This document shows, one piece after another, positions 15,547-23,671 of a stretch of DNA of 48,693 bases. Within the stretch, counting starts at the first letter, position 1. Each line of letters starts with the position of its first letter. Source of the stretch: an uncultured bacterium (GTDB lineage Bacteria; Bacillota; Clostridia; Oscillospirales; Oscillospiraceae); NCBI GenBank assembly GCA_949293165.1, contig CASFCW010000009.1:1-48693 (forward strand). Reading direction: 5' to 3'. The position numbers were made by a program, and so were the translations under genes. The notes below the pieces were generated by a model. The model was not told the origin of the DNA. It searched no databases and worked only from the letters and a program-made list of their open reading frames with translations.

Positions 15547-17127
15547 ATGATACGGATTCAAGGGATCAACCTGGCGCTGGGGGAAGGGCCGGAGCAGCTG
15601 GCTGCCAAGGCGGCCCGGACGCTGGGGATTCGTCCGGGCGACATTGAGCGGCTGGTGCCTGTGCGCCAGTCCATTGACGCCAGAAGGAAACAGGATGTCC
15701 ACTATGTATATACGGTGGATGTGGAGACCAAGGGGGAGGCCCGGCTGGTAAAGCAGGTGGGAAAGCCCTCTGTTTCTCTGGTGACTCCGGAGCGGTATGT
15801 GTTTCCCAGGGTGGGACGAAGCTCGCCCCATATGCCTGTGGTGGTGGGAATGGGCCCGGCCGGCCTGTTTGCCGCGTTGTATCTGGCCCGGGCGGGAATC
15901 CCGTCGGTGGTGCTGGAGCGGGGGGAGGCGGTGGAGCAGAGAGCCGCCCAGGTGGAAGCCTACTGGGCCACAGGGCGGCTGAACCCCGCCTCCAACGTGC
16001 AGTTTGGGGAGGGCGGGGCCGGCACCTTTTCCGATGGAAAGCTGACCACCGGCACCCACGACCCCCGGATTTCCGCGGTGATGGAATCCCTGGTGGAGGC
16101 GGGCGCCCCCCGGGACATTTTGTGGTCCCACAAGCCCCACATCGGCACCGATGTCCTCCGGCAGGTGGTGCGGACCATCCGACGGGAGCTGATCTCCCTG
16201 GGGTGCGACGTGCGCTTCGGCCATCGTTTGACGGGGCTGGAGCAGGAAAATGACCGGCTGACCGCCGTGCATGTGGAAAGCGGGGCGGGGACGTATACTC
16301 TCCCCTGCGACGCGCTGGTGCTGGCGCCCGGCCACTCCGCCCGAGACACCTTCCGGATGCTGGAGCAGGCCGGGCTGCCCATGGAGCAGAAGCCCTTTGC
16401 CATCGGGGTGCGGATTGAACAGAGCCAGCAGGCCATCTCCCAGGCCCAGTACGGCCCCGCCTGGGCCCAGCTGCCGCCGTCGGATTACAAGCTGGCCTGC
16501 CACCTGCCCAGCGGCCGCTCCGCCTTTACCTTCTGCGTCTGCCCGGGAGGGGTGGTGGTGGCCTCCGCCTCCGACCAGGGGCAGGTGGTGACCAACGGTA
16601 TGAGCTACCGGGCCCGGGATGGCCGGAACATCAACGGCGGATTTCTGGTGGGGGTGGGCCCGGCCGATTTCCCCGGGGACGATCCCCTGGCGGGGATGCG
16701 GTTCCAGGAGCGGTGGGAGGCCGCGGCCTTCCAGGCGGGAGGCGGGAATGCCTGCGCCCCCGCACAGCTGGTGCGGGACTTTATCCGCCGGGTCCCTTCC
16801 AGGGGGCCTGGGGCCATCCTGCCCACCTACCGCCCGGGGGTGGCCTGGGGGGATCTGGCCGGGAGCCTGCCCGGCCAGGTGGCCGACACCCTGCGGGAGG
16901 CCCTGCCCCTGATGGACCGGAAGCTGCGGGGATTCGCCGCCCCCGAGGGGGTGCTCACCGGGGTGGAGACCCGCTCCTCCTCCCCCGTCCGGATTTTGCG
17001 GGATGAAAGCCTGCAATCCGCCCTGCGGGGGGTCTATCCCTGCGGGGAGGGGGCGGGCTATGCCGGCGGGATTGTGTCCGCCGCCGTGGATGGAATCCGG
17101 GTGGCGGAGGCGGTGGCCCGGGGCTGA
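15547..17127 (+). CDS. FAD-dependent dehydrogenase of the COG2509 type
   Basis: 526 residues, start ATG 15547 preceded by a G-rich weak site. Residues 1-90 form a ferredoxin-like N-terminal domain (IRIQGINLALGEGPEQLAAK) typical of this family. The dinucleotide fold starts at VVVGMGPAGLFAALYLARAG (GxGPAG near 101-106) with VVLERGEAVEQRA. The family signatures are NVQFGEGGAGTFSDGKL and LVLAPGHSARDTF, and the C-terminus has CGEGAGYAGGIVSAAVDGIR. Members are uncharacterised flavoprotein oxidoreductases found across Firmicutes and Bacteroidetes; a substrate is not known. It is a single-gene unit, divergent from the hbd operon and convergent with bofA, whose 3' end is only 6 bases away. Length is as expected (about 520-540). 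Confidence 0.9.
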   Translation: MIRIQGINLALGEGPEQLAAKAARTLGIRPGDIERLVPVRQSIDARRKQDVHYVYTVDVETKGEARLVKQVGKPSVSLVTPERYVFPRVGRSSPHMPVVVGMGPAGLFAALYLARAGIPSVVLERGEAVEQRAAQVEAYWATGRLNPASNVQFGEGGAGTFSDGKLTTGTHDPRISAVMESLVEAGAPRDILWSHKPHIGTDVLRQVVRTIRRELISLGCDVRFGHRLTGLEQENDRLTAVHVESGAGTYTLPCDALVLAPGHSARDTFRMLEQAGLPMEQKPFAIGVRIEQSQQAISQAQYGPAWAQLPPSDYKLACHLPSGRSAFTFCVCPGGVVVASASDQGQVVTNGMSYRARDGRNINGGFLVGVGPADFPGDDPLAGMRFQERWEAAAFQAGGGNACAPAQLVRDFIRRVPSRGPGAILPTYRPGVAWGDLAGSLPGQVADTLREALPLMDRKLRGFAAPEGVLTGVETRSSSPVRILRDESLQSALRGVYPCGEGAGYAGGIVSAAVDGIRVAEAVARG

Positions 17128-17133
17128 CGCCCG

Positions 17134-17400
17134 TTAGCCGCCCCGCACCATCCACTGGAGCATCAGCAGCAGGCCGAAGCCGGGCACGCCCAGCGCGCCC
17201 AGGATCAGGGCGTTGACCAGATTGACCCCCAGGGTAATGCCCAGGTGGGGGCCGATTTGGCTGAAGGCGGCCAGAACGGCCAGACCCAGGGAGGAGCGCA
17301 CCGCCAGACGGAGCAGTCGCCCCACCGGGCGGTGAAAGAGCGCCAGGCCGGACAGCAGCAGAAGCAGCGTCAGGGCCCAGGGGGTGGACAGCCCGTTCAT
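17134..17400 (-). CDS. bofA: BofA-family pro-sigma-K processing inhibitor
   Basis: 88 residues from ATG 17400, which overlaps the stop of yaaL (ATGA arrangement). It is a small membrane protein with hydrophobic segments at residues about 7-22, 30-46 and 55-85 and the characteristic BofA end NLVNALILGALGVPGFGLLL. In Bacillus, BofA holds the SpoIVFB protease inactive in the mother cell during sporulation, which fits with gpr in the same window. The yaaL-bofA pairing is conserved in Firmicutes and supports the call. Whether this lineage uses it for sigma-K control is not shown. Confidence 0.85.
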   Translation of the reverse strand: MNGLSTPWALTLLLLLSGLALFHRPVGRLLRLAVRSSLGLAVLAAFSQIGPHLGITLGVNLVNALILGALGVPGFGLLLMLQWMVRGG

Positions 17401-17642
17401 GGCACACGCTCCAGTTCTTTGATCTGGCGAAGCAGATAGTCGTACCGGGACTGGAGGGCCTTGATCTCAAAGACATAGGACTCCACCAAATCCTGGTCGC
17501 TGGCGAGGTTGAAGCCGCAGTAGGCCTGGTGGAGCTGGGCCTGTGTGCTGGCCAGCGAGGCCCGGAGGGTCTTGCGCTCCTCCTCCCGCTGTTTCCGCCC
17601 GGCCTGTTTGCGCTGGTGGAACAGGGATGCCCGTTGTTCCAT
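17397..17642 (-). CDS. yaaL: YaaL-like DUF2508 protein
   Basis: 81 residues, start ATG 17642 with GGAGG 8 bases upstream. A basic, helical N-terminus (HQRKQAGRKQREEERKTLR) is followed by the DUF2508 core FNLASDQDLVESYVFEIKAL and RYDYLLRQIKELE. The function of the family is unknown; it is regularly encoded directly before bofA, often after recR. No recR is seen here. Its stop codon overlaps the bofA start by four bases, so the two are translationally coupled. Confidence 0.85.
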   Translation of the reverse strand: MEQRASLFHQRKQAGRKQREEERKTLRASLASTQAQLHQAYCGFNLASDQDLVESYVFEIKALQSRYDYLLRQIKELERVP

Positions 17643-17712
17643 GGCAGCCGCCTCCTTTTTTCCTGGTTTTGGTTGTATCCTATGTGTAGTTTGGACAAAT
17701 ATGCCAAGGATT

Positions 17713-17763
17713 AAACCGCTCCGCCCCCGGAACAGAAGCGTTCCGGGGGCGGAGCGGTTTTTT
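17713..17763. terminator. Very strong terminator hairpin between yaaL and the sodium:solute symporter gene
   Basis: A perfect 21-bp stem (17713-17733 with 17740-17760), loop AGAAGC, then T-rich on the plus strand (17758-17763). It lies just past the minus-strand stop at 17771, so it probably ends the symporter transcript and insulates yaaL-bofA. Confidence 0.85.
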
Positions 17764-17770
17764 GAAGGAA

Positions 17771-19276
17771 TTACCGGATTTCACGGAAGGAGAATACACA
17801 GTCCACCAGCTCCTCACCGGGCTTGGGGGTGACCAGGGAGACTACCGGCACGATGACCAGCCCGGCCAGCATACAGAAGGCGCCGGCGTTAATGGGGGAT
17901 TTGAGCAGGGGCGGGAAGATCTGGGGGACCAGTATGTTGGCCACCATGAAAACGGTGGCAAACAGGAAGCATACCCAGCAGGCCTGGGGGGTGGTGCGCT
18001 TCCAGTACAGGCCATACAGGAAGGGGGCCAGGAAGGCGCCGGCCAGCGCGCCCCAGGAAATGCCCATCAGCTGGGCGATGAAGGTGATGCTGGAGTGGTA
18101 CTGCACCAGGGCGATGACCACGGAGATGGCGATGAATACCACGATGAGCAGGCGGATAATCAGCAGCTGCCGCTTCTCATCCATATGGGGCGCAAAGGTG
18201 CCCTTGATAACGTCCAGGGTCAGGGTAGAGCTGGAGGTGAGCACCAGGGAGGACAGGGTGGACATGGAGGCGGACAGCACCAGAATGACCACCACCGCGA
18301 TGAGGATGTCGGACAGGCCGGACAGCATGGTGGGGACGATGGCGTCGTAGCCGCTGACAGCCACATCCACCTGGCCGCTGTACAGTCGGCCGAAGCCGCC
18401 CAGGAAGTAGCAGCCCCCCGCCACCACCAGGGCGAAGAGGGTGGAGATCACCATGCCCTTGTGGATGGCCGCCTGGTTCTGGATGGCGTAGAATTTCTGC
18501 ACCATCTGGGGCAGGCCCCAGGTGCCCAGGGAGGTGAGCAGCACCACCCCCAGCAGGCTGACGGGGTCGGGGCCGAAGAAGGAGGCAAAGACGCCGGGGG
18601 CCTGAGACACGGCGGGGTCCTCCACCCGGGCCAGAGCCTCCAGGGCGGAGAGGAACCCGCCGTTTTGGTTGAGCACAGCCAGGATGACGGCGCAGATGCC
18701 GAAAATCATAATCACGCCCTGGATGAAGTCGTTGATGGCGGTTGCCATGTAGCCGCCGGCGATGACGTATACGCCGGTGAGCACGGCCATCACCAGCACG
18801 CACACGCTGTAGTCCACGTCAAAGGCCATGGCGAACAGGCGGGACAGGCCGTTATACAGGGAGGCGGTATAGGGAATCAGAAAGAGGAAGGTAACGGCGG
18901 AGGCGGCCAGGCGCAGGCCGTCGGAGCCGTACCGCCGGCCGAAAAACTCCGGCATGGTGGCGCTGTCCAGATGCTGGGACATGACCCGGGTCCGGCGCCC
19001 CAGCACCGCCCAGGCCAGCAGGGAGCCCAGAATGGCGTTGCCGATGCCCGCCCAGGTGGCGGAGATGCCGTACTTCCATCCGAACTGCCCGGCGTAGCCC
19101 ACAAAGACCACGGCGGAGAAGTAGGAGGTGCCGTAGGCAAAGGCGGTCAGCCAGGGGCCCACCGCCCGCCCGCCCAGCACAAAGCTGTTGACGTTGGCGG
19201 CGTGCTTCCGGCAGTGAATGCCGATGCCCACCATGACGGCAAAAAATAACAGCAGCAATCCCAGTTTGATTCCCAT
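17771..19276 (-). CDS. Sodium:solute symporter (SSS/SLC5 family)
   Basis: 501 residues. The start is placed at ATG 19276, 11 bases after GGAG; the in-frame GTG at 19288 overlaps that motif. About 13 hydrophobic helices run through the protein. Family motifs include the N-terminal FVLGGRAVGPWLTAFAYG with YFSAVVFVGYAGQFGW, then GGYMATAINDFIQGVIM in the middle and SASMSTLSSLVLTSSSTLTL near the sodium site. SSS proteins import sugars, amino acids, carboxylates or vitamins with sodium; the sequence does not reveal the substrate. A sigma-A promoter (19315-19343) drives it alone. It is divergent from ptb-buk. Confidence 0.9.
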   Translation of the reverse strand: MGIKLGLLLLFFAVMVGIGIHCRKHAANVNSFVLGGRAVGPWLTAFAYGTSYFSAVVFVGYAGQFGWKYGISATWAGIGNAILGSLLAWAVLGRRTRVMSQHLDSATMPEFFGRRYGSDGLRLAASAVTFLFLIPYTASLYNGLSRLFAMAFDVDYSVCVLVMAVLTGVYVIAGGYMATAINDFIQGVIMIFGICAVILAVLNQNGGFLSALEALARVEDPAVSQAPGVFASFFGPDPVSLLGVVLLTSLGTWGLPQMVQKFYAIQNQAAIHKGMVISTLFALVVAGGCYFLGGFGRLYSGQVDVAVSGYDAIVPTMLSGLSDILIAVVVILVLSASMSTLSSLVLTSSSTLTLDVIKGTFAPHMDEKRQLLIIRLLIVVFIAISVVIALVQYHSSITFIAQLMGISWGALAGAFLAPFLYGLYWKRTTPQACWVCFLFATVFMVANILVPQIFPPLLKSPINAGAFCMLAGLVIVPVVSLVTPKPGEELVDCVFSFREIR

Positions 19277-19314
19277 TGTGTACCACACTCCGATTTAATG
19301 GTTTTATGCGTTGA

Positions 19315-19343
19315 AGTGTAACGGATAAAAGCGATAAAGTCAA
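19315..19343 (-). promoter_or_regulatory. Sigma-A promoter for the sodium:solute symporter gene
   Basis: On the minus strand TTGACT (19343-19338), a 17-base spacer and TACACT (19320-19315), 38 bases before the chosen ATG. Confidence 0.7.
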
Positions 19344-19415
19344 GGGATTTTTTTCTATACTTTTCTTCCCCACCCTGGTAAAATAATAAAAAAGGGACGA
19401 AAAGGGGGGGAAGAT

Positions 19416-20342
19416 ATGGAATGTTCCAACTTTAGGGAGCTGATAAAAGGGATAAAAAATTTCACGCCGCCCAGGGCTGTGGTGGCCGCCGCGGGGGACG
19501 CCCACACCCTGGAGGGGGTGTTCCGCGCCGCGGCGGACGGGCTGATCCGGCCGCTGCTGGTGGGGCGCGAGGCGGACATCCCGGCCCGGTGCCGGGAGCT
19601 GGGCCTCCCCGTTTCCCGGGACAATATTGTGGAGGCCGACGGGCCGGAGGACTGCGCCCGGAAAGGGGTGAAACTGATCCGGCAGGGTGAGGGGGAGCTG
19701 CTCATTAAGGGCCTGCTGCCCACAGGCACGCTGCTGAAGGAGGTGGTCAGCCGGGAGCGGGGAATCCGGGCGTCGGAGCTGCTGTCCCACGTGGCCATCC
19801 TCCAGGTGCCGGCCTACCACAAGCTGATTTTCCTCACCGACGGGGGCATGGTGACCGCCCCCGACCTGGACCAGAAGCGGGCGATTTTGTCCAACGCCCT
19901 GTCCCTGTGCCGGTTTTTGGGGTACGGCTGCCCCAAGGCGGCTGTCCTCTGCGCCGCGGAGACGGTAAACCCCAAAATGCCGGAGACGGTGGACGCCGCC
20001 GCCCTGAAAGAGGAGGCGGCCCGGGGGGACTTTGGCCCCTGCCTGGTGGAGGGGCCCATCTCCCTGGACCTGGCCACCGACCGGGAGGCCGCCCGGATTA
20101 AGGGCTATGAAAGCCCGGTTGCGGGGGATGCAGATGTATTTTTGGCGCCGAATATTACGGCGGGGAATCTTCTGGGGAAGGCGCTGTACGGCTTTGCCGG
20201 GGGGAAAATGGCCGGCGTGGTGATGGGTGCCGCGGTGCCCATCACCGTCAATTCCCGGGCGGCCAAGCCGGAGGAAAAATATGATTCCATTCTGATTGCC
20301 GCGGCCATGGCCGCGGGAAGGAGGGGAGGCAGCCATGGCTGA
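19416..20342 (+). CDS. ptb: Phosphate butyryltransferase
   Basis: 308 residues from ATG 19416, preceded by AAAAGGGGGGG. It converts butyryl-CoA and phosphate to butyryl phosphate. It belongs to the phosphate acetyl/butyryltransferase family: AVVAAAGDAHTLEGVFRAAA at the N-terminus, then PLLVGREADI, the LIKGLLPTGTLLKEVVS stretch, ILSNALSLCRFLGYGCPKAA, GPISLDLATDREAAR and FLAPNITAGNLLGKALYGFA. Phosphate acetyltransferase (Pta) is the close alternative, but pairing with buk and the 308-residue length favour Ptb. It overlaps buk by 8 bases, so the two are coupled. Together with buk it conserves energy as ATP at the end of the butyrate pathway supplied by hbd-bcd-etfBA 4 kb away. Confidence 0.93.
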   Translation: MECSNFRELIKGIKNFTPPRAVVAAAGDAHTLEGVFRAAADGLIRPLLVGREADIPARCRELGLPVSRDNIVEADGPEDCARKGVKLIRQGEGELLIKGLLPTGTLLKEVVSRERGIRASELLSHVAILQVPAYHKLIFLTDGGMVTAPDLDQKRAILSNALSLCRFLGYGCPKAAVLCAAETVNPKMPETVDAAALKEEAARGDFGPCLVEGPISLDLATDREAARIKGYESPVAGDADVFLAPNITAGNLLGKALYGFAGGKMAGVVMGAAVPITVNSRAAKPEEKYDSILIAAAMAAGRRGGSHG

Positions 20343-21435
20343 GCGGCTGTTGATCTTGAATCCTGGCTCCACCAGCACCAAGGCGGCGGTGTACCAGGGC
20401 GTACAACAGGAGCGGATGAAGAACTTCGCCCACTCCAACCGGGACCTGGAGCCCTTCCCCACCCTGTACGACCAGCTGGATTACCGGGTGGGGCTGGTGC
20501 GGGCCTGGCTGGAGGAGGAGGGGGAGGAGCTGACCGGCCTGTCCGCCGTGGTGGGCCGGGGCGGGATCATCCCCAACATCGTCAGCGGGGGCTATCTGGT
20601 GGATGATAACCTGGCCGATTGCCTGCGGCACTACCCGGTGTTTGACCACGCCTCCAACCTGGGCGGGCTGATGGCGCTGGCCTTTGCCCGGCCCCTTGGC
20701 ATCCCGGCCTATATTTACGACGCGGTGACCAGCGACGAGCTGCTGCCGGAGGCCAGGGTTACCGGCTTTCGGGAGGTGCGGCGCACCAGCTTCTGCCATG
20801 TGCTCAATGCCCGGGCCACCGCCCACAAATACGCCCAGTCCCTGGGGCGGCGGTATGAGGATATGAACCTGGTGGTGGCCCATCTGGGGGGCGGCATCTC
20901 CATCTCCGCCCACTGCCATGGGCGGATTATCGACTCGGTGTCCGACGACGCCGGCCCCTTCTCCCCGGACCGCTCCGGCAGCCTGAACATGCTCTACGTG
21001 GTGGAGCTGTGCTATTCCGGGCAGTACACCAAGAAGGAGATGCTGAAAAAGCTGCGGGGGGAGGGGGGCATGTCCGCACTGCTGGGCACCCACGACTGCC
21101 GGGAGGTGGAGCGGCGCATCCAGCAGGGGGACCAGTGGGCCGCCCTGGTCTACCGGGCCCAGGCGCTGCAAATTGCCAAGGGGGTGGGGATCATGCTGGG
21201 GTGCTTTACCCAGCCCCTGGACGGGGTGATCCTCACCGGCGGGCTGGCCCACTCCAAGCTGCTCACCGGCATGGTGGAGGAGTACCTGTGCCACCTGGTG
21301 AAGGTGATTGTCCTGCCGGGGGAGAATGAGATGGAGGCCCTGGCTCTGGGCGGGCTGCGCCTGCTCAGCGGGGAGGAGGAGACCCACCGGTTTACGCCTG
21401 CCTGCGCCATCAACGGGGAGCGGCCGGAACCATAA
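20335..21435 (+). CDS. buk: Butyrate kinase
   Basis: 366 residues. The start is ATG 20335, 5-6 bases after GGAGGGGAGG and overlapping the ptb stop. It transfers phosphate from butyryl phosphate to ADP. It has the ASKHA fold: LLILNPGSTSTKAAVYQG at the N-terminus, GRGGIIPNIVSGGY, PVFDHASNLGGLMALAFA, VAHLGGGISISAHCHGRIID (phosphate loop), DDAGPFSPDRSGSLN and GVILTGGLAHSKLL. These match butyrate / branched-chain fatty acid kinases rather than acetate kinase. It is followed by a strong terminator, so ptb-buk forms a two-gene operon. Confidence 0.95.
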   Translation: MAERLLILNPGSTSTKAAVYQGVQQERMKNFAHSNRDLEPFPTLYDQLDYRVGLVRAWLEEEGEELTGLSAVVGRGGIIPNIVSGGYLVDDNLADCLRHYPVFDHASNLGGLMALAFARPLGIPAYIYDAVTSDELLPEARVTGFREVRRTSFCHVLNARATAHKYAQSLGRRYEDMNLVVAHLGGGISISAHCHGRIIDSVSDDAGPFSPDRSGSLNMLYVVELCYSGQYTKKEMLKKLRGEGGMSALLGTHDCREVERRIQQGDQWAALVYRAQALQIAKGVGIMLGCFTQPLDGVILTGGLAHSKLLTGMVEEYLCHLVKVIVLPGENEMEALALGGLRLLSGEEETHRFTPACAINGERPEP

Positions 21436-21456
21436 AAGAAGATATGACCAGCCAGG

Positions 21457-21493
21457 CCGGGCCGGGACGCAAAAACGTCCCGGCCCGGTTTTT
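21457..21493 (+). terminator. Rho-independent terminator of ptb-buk
   Basis: CCGGGCCGGGACG and CGTCCCGGCCCGG form a perfect 13-bp stem (21457-21469 / 21476-21488), followed by TTTTT. Confidence 0.92.
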
Positions 21494-21699
21494 GCGCATT
21501 TTGCGGCGAAATGGGGGAAATCTGTGGAATTTTCGCCCAAACGGGGGACGGACAGGCTGTGAGCGGGGACAGCGGGCAAAAGTTTTGGCTCTGCCGCTAT
21601 AATTCCGCCGGATTTGGTCAACCATAGGATGCATACGAAGAAAACCACACGCCCGGTTACGGGCGCGGGAAATGCCGCAGGCAGATGGAGCGTGGACGA

Positions 21700-23631
21700 A
21701 TGGCAGCACGGGAACGGATATCGCTGATGGAAAACTGGCTCTTTTACGGGCCCAACGGGCAGAAAAAGCGGGTGGATCTGCCCCATACCTGGAACAATAT
21801 CGACGGCCAGGACGGCGGCAATGATTACTGGCGGGGGTGCTGTACCTATGAGCTGACCTTCCCCTGCCCCGCCTTTGACCGGGAGAGGCAGGCGGTGTAC
21901 CTGGAGTTCCAGGGGGTAAACGCCTCCGCCAACGTGGAGATCAACGGCGCAATCCTGACGCGCCATGACGGCGGGTACTCCACCTTCCGGAAGGAGGTCA
22001 CCGGCCTGCTCCGGGAGGAAAACCGGCTGGTGGTGCGGGTGGACAACAGCGTCAACGACCAGGTCTATCCCCAGAAGGCGGACTTCACCTTCTATGGCGG
22101 CATCTACCGGGAGGTTGCCCTCCTGGTGGTGGGCAAAAAGCACTTTGACCTGGACTTTTACGGCGGCCCCGGCCTGCGGATTACCCCCACCCTGTCCGGC
22201 GATACCGGCCTGGTGCGGGTGGAGAGCTGGGCCAATACGGACAACCCCCAGGTGGAAATCACCCTGGAGGACGCCCTGGGGCAGCCGGTGGCCCAGGGGA
22301 GAGGCGCCGACGCCACCCTGGAGATCCCCCATGCCCATCTTTGGGATGGGGTGGACGACCCCTATCTGTATACCGCCCGCCTCCGCCTGGTGGAGGCGGG
22401 GCAGGTTTGGGATGAGATTGCCAGCCCCTTTGGGGTGCGCACCTTCCGGGTGGACCCCAAAAAGGGCTTCTTCCTCAACGGGCGGCCCTACCCCCTCCGG
22501 GGGGTGTCCCGGCACCAGGACCGGAAGGGCCTGGGCAGCGCCCTGCTGCCGGAGCACCACGAGGAGGATATGGCCCTGATCCGGGAGATGGGGGCCAACT
22601 CCATCCGGCTGGCCCATTACCAGCACGACCAGTATTTCTATGACCTGTGCGACCGGTACGGCATGGTGGTCTGGGCGGAGATCCCCTACATCTCCCAGCA
22701 CATGCCCCAGGGGCGGGAAAACACCATCAGCCAGATGAAGGAGCTGATCGTCCAGAACTATAACCACCCCTCCATCCTCACCTGGGGCCTGTCCAATGAA
22801 ATCACCATCTCCACCTGGGACAAGGCGGACATGCTGGACAACCACCGGGTGCTCAACAACCTGTGCCATGAGATGGATTCCACCCGGCCTACCACCCTGG
22901 CCTGCTATGCCATGTGCAGCCCATGGAACAGATCGGCCCACATCTCCGACCTGGTGGCCTGGAACCTGTATCTGGGGTGGTATGTGCCCGGCCTGTTCCT
23001 CAACGACTGGTGGATCGGCCTGTTCCACCTGCTCTACCCCAAGCGGTGCCTGGGGTATTCGGAGTACGGCTGCGAGGGGATGCCCAACCTCCACGCCTCC
23101 CGGCCCCGGCGGGAGGATCACACGGAGGAATACCAGGCCCGCTATCACGAGTATCTGCTGGCCTGCTTCCAGCGCCACCCCTACCTGTGGAGCACCTACG
23201 TGTGGAACATGTTTGACTTTGCCGCCGATGCCCGGGACCAGGGAGGCGAGCCGGGGATGAACCACAAAGGGCTGGTTACCTTCGACCGGCGGGTGAAAAA
23301 GGACAGCTTCTACCTCTATAAGGCGTGGTGGAGCAAGGACCCCTTTGTCCACCTGTGCTCCCGCCGCTATGTGGACCGCCCCGAGGCGGTGACCACGGTG
23401 AAGGTGTACTCCAACCAGCCCAGGGTAAGCCTGTACGCCGACGGGAAGCTGGTGGGGGAGAGCGCCGGGAAAAACCACGTGTTCACCTTCCGGGTGCCTC
23501 TGTCCGGCCAGGTACGGCTGGAGGCGGCGGCGGGCACGGCCAAGGACTGCTGCACCATCCGCAGGGTGGCCGCCCCCAACCCTGCCTACCGGCTGCAAAA
23601 GGGGAAAAGCAAGAGCCAGAACTGGGTCTGA
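21700..23631 (+). CDS. Glycoside hydrolase family 2 protein (beta-galactosidase/beta-glucuronidase type)
   Basis: 643 residues from ATG 21700, 9 bases after GGAG (21687-21690); an in-frame ATG at 21685 lacks a site. No signal peptide, so probably cytoplasmic. GH2 layout: jelly-roll sugar-binding domain (VDLPHTWNNIDGQDGG, YRGCCTYELTF-like start, PQKADFTFYGGIYREV), an Ig-like domain (about 155-260), then the TIM barrel (NGRPYPLRGVSRHQD). The predicted acid/base is Glu367 in WGLSNEITIS and the predicted nucleophile Glu455 in GYSEYGCEG. The TIM barrel is followed by WNMFDFAADARDQGG and a C-terminal beta domain. A -10-like TATAAT lies at 21598-21603. With GH3 and the GPH symporter downstream it forms a glycan-use unit. 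The exact sugar (galactoside versus glucuronide) cannot be read from sequence. Confidence 0.9.
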   Translation: MAARERISLMENWLFYGPNGQKKRVDLPHTWNNIDGQDGGNDYWRGCCTYELTFPCPAFDRERQAVYLEFQGVNASANVEINGAILTRHDGGYSTFRKEVTGLLREENRLVVRVDNSVNDQVYPQKADFTFYGGIYREVALLVVGKKHFDLDFYGGPGLRITPTLSGDTGLVRVESWANTDNPQVEITLEDALGQPVAQGRGADATLEIPHAHLWDGVDDPYLYTARLRLVEAGQVWDEIASPFGVRTFRVDPKKGFFLNGRPYPLRGVSRHQDRKGLGSALLPEHHEEDMALIREMGANSIRLAHYQHDQYFYDLCDRYGMVVWAEIPYISQHMPQGRENTISQMKELIVQNYNHPSILTWGLSNEITISTWDKADMLDNHRVLNNLCHEMDSTRPTTLACYAMCSPWNRSAHISDLVAWNLYLGWYVPGLFLNDWWIGLFHLLYPKRCLGYSEYGCEGMPNLHASRPRREDHTEEYQARYHEYLLACFQRHPYLWSTYVWNMFDFAADARDQGGEPGMNHKGLVTFDRRVKKDSFYLYKAWWSKDPFVHLCSRRYVDRPEAVTTVKVYSNQPRVSLYADGKLVGESAGKNHVFTFRVPLSGQVRLEAAAGTAKDCCTIRRVAAPNPAYRLQKGKSKSQNWV

Positions 23632-23671
23632 CCGGGCGGCGCCCAGGTATACGAGGAGGAAACGACTTGCC

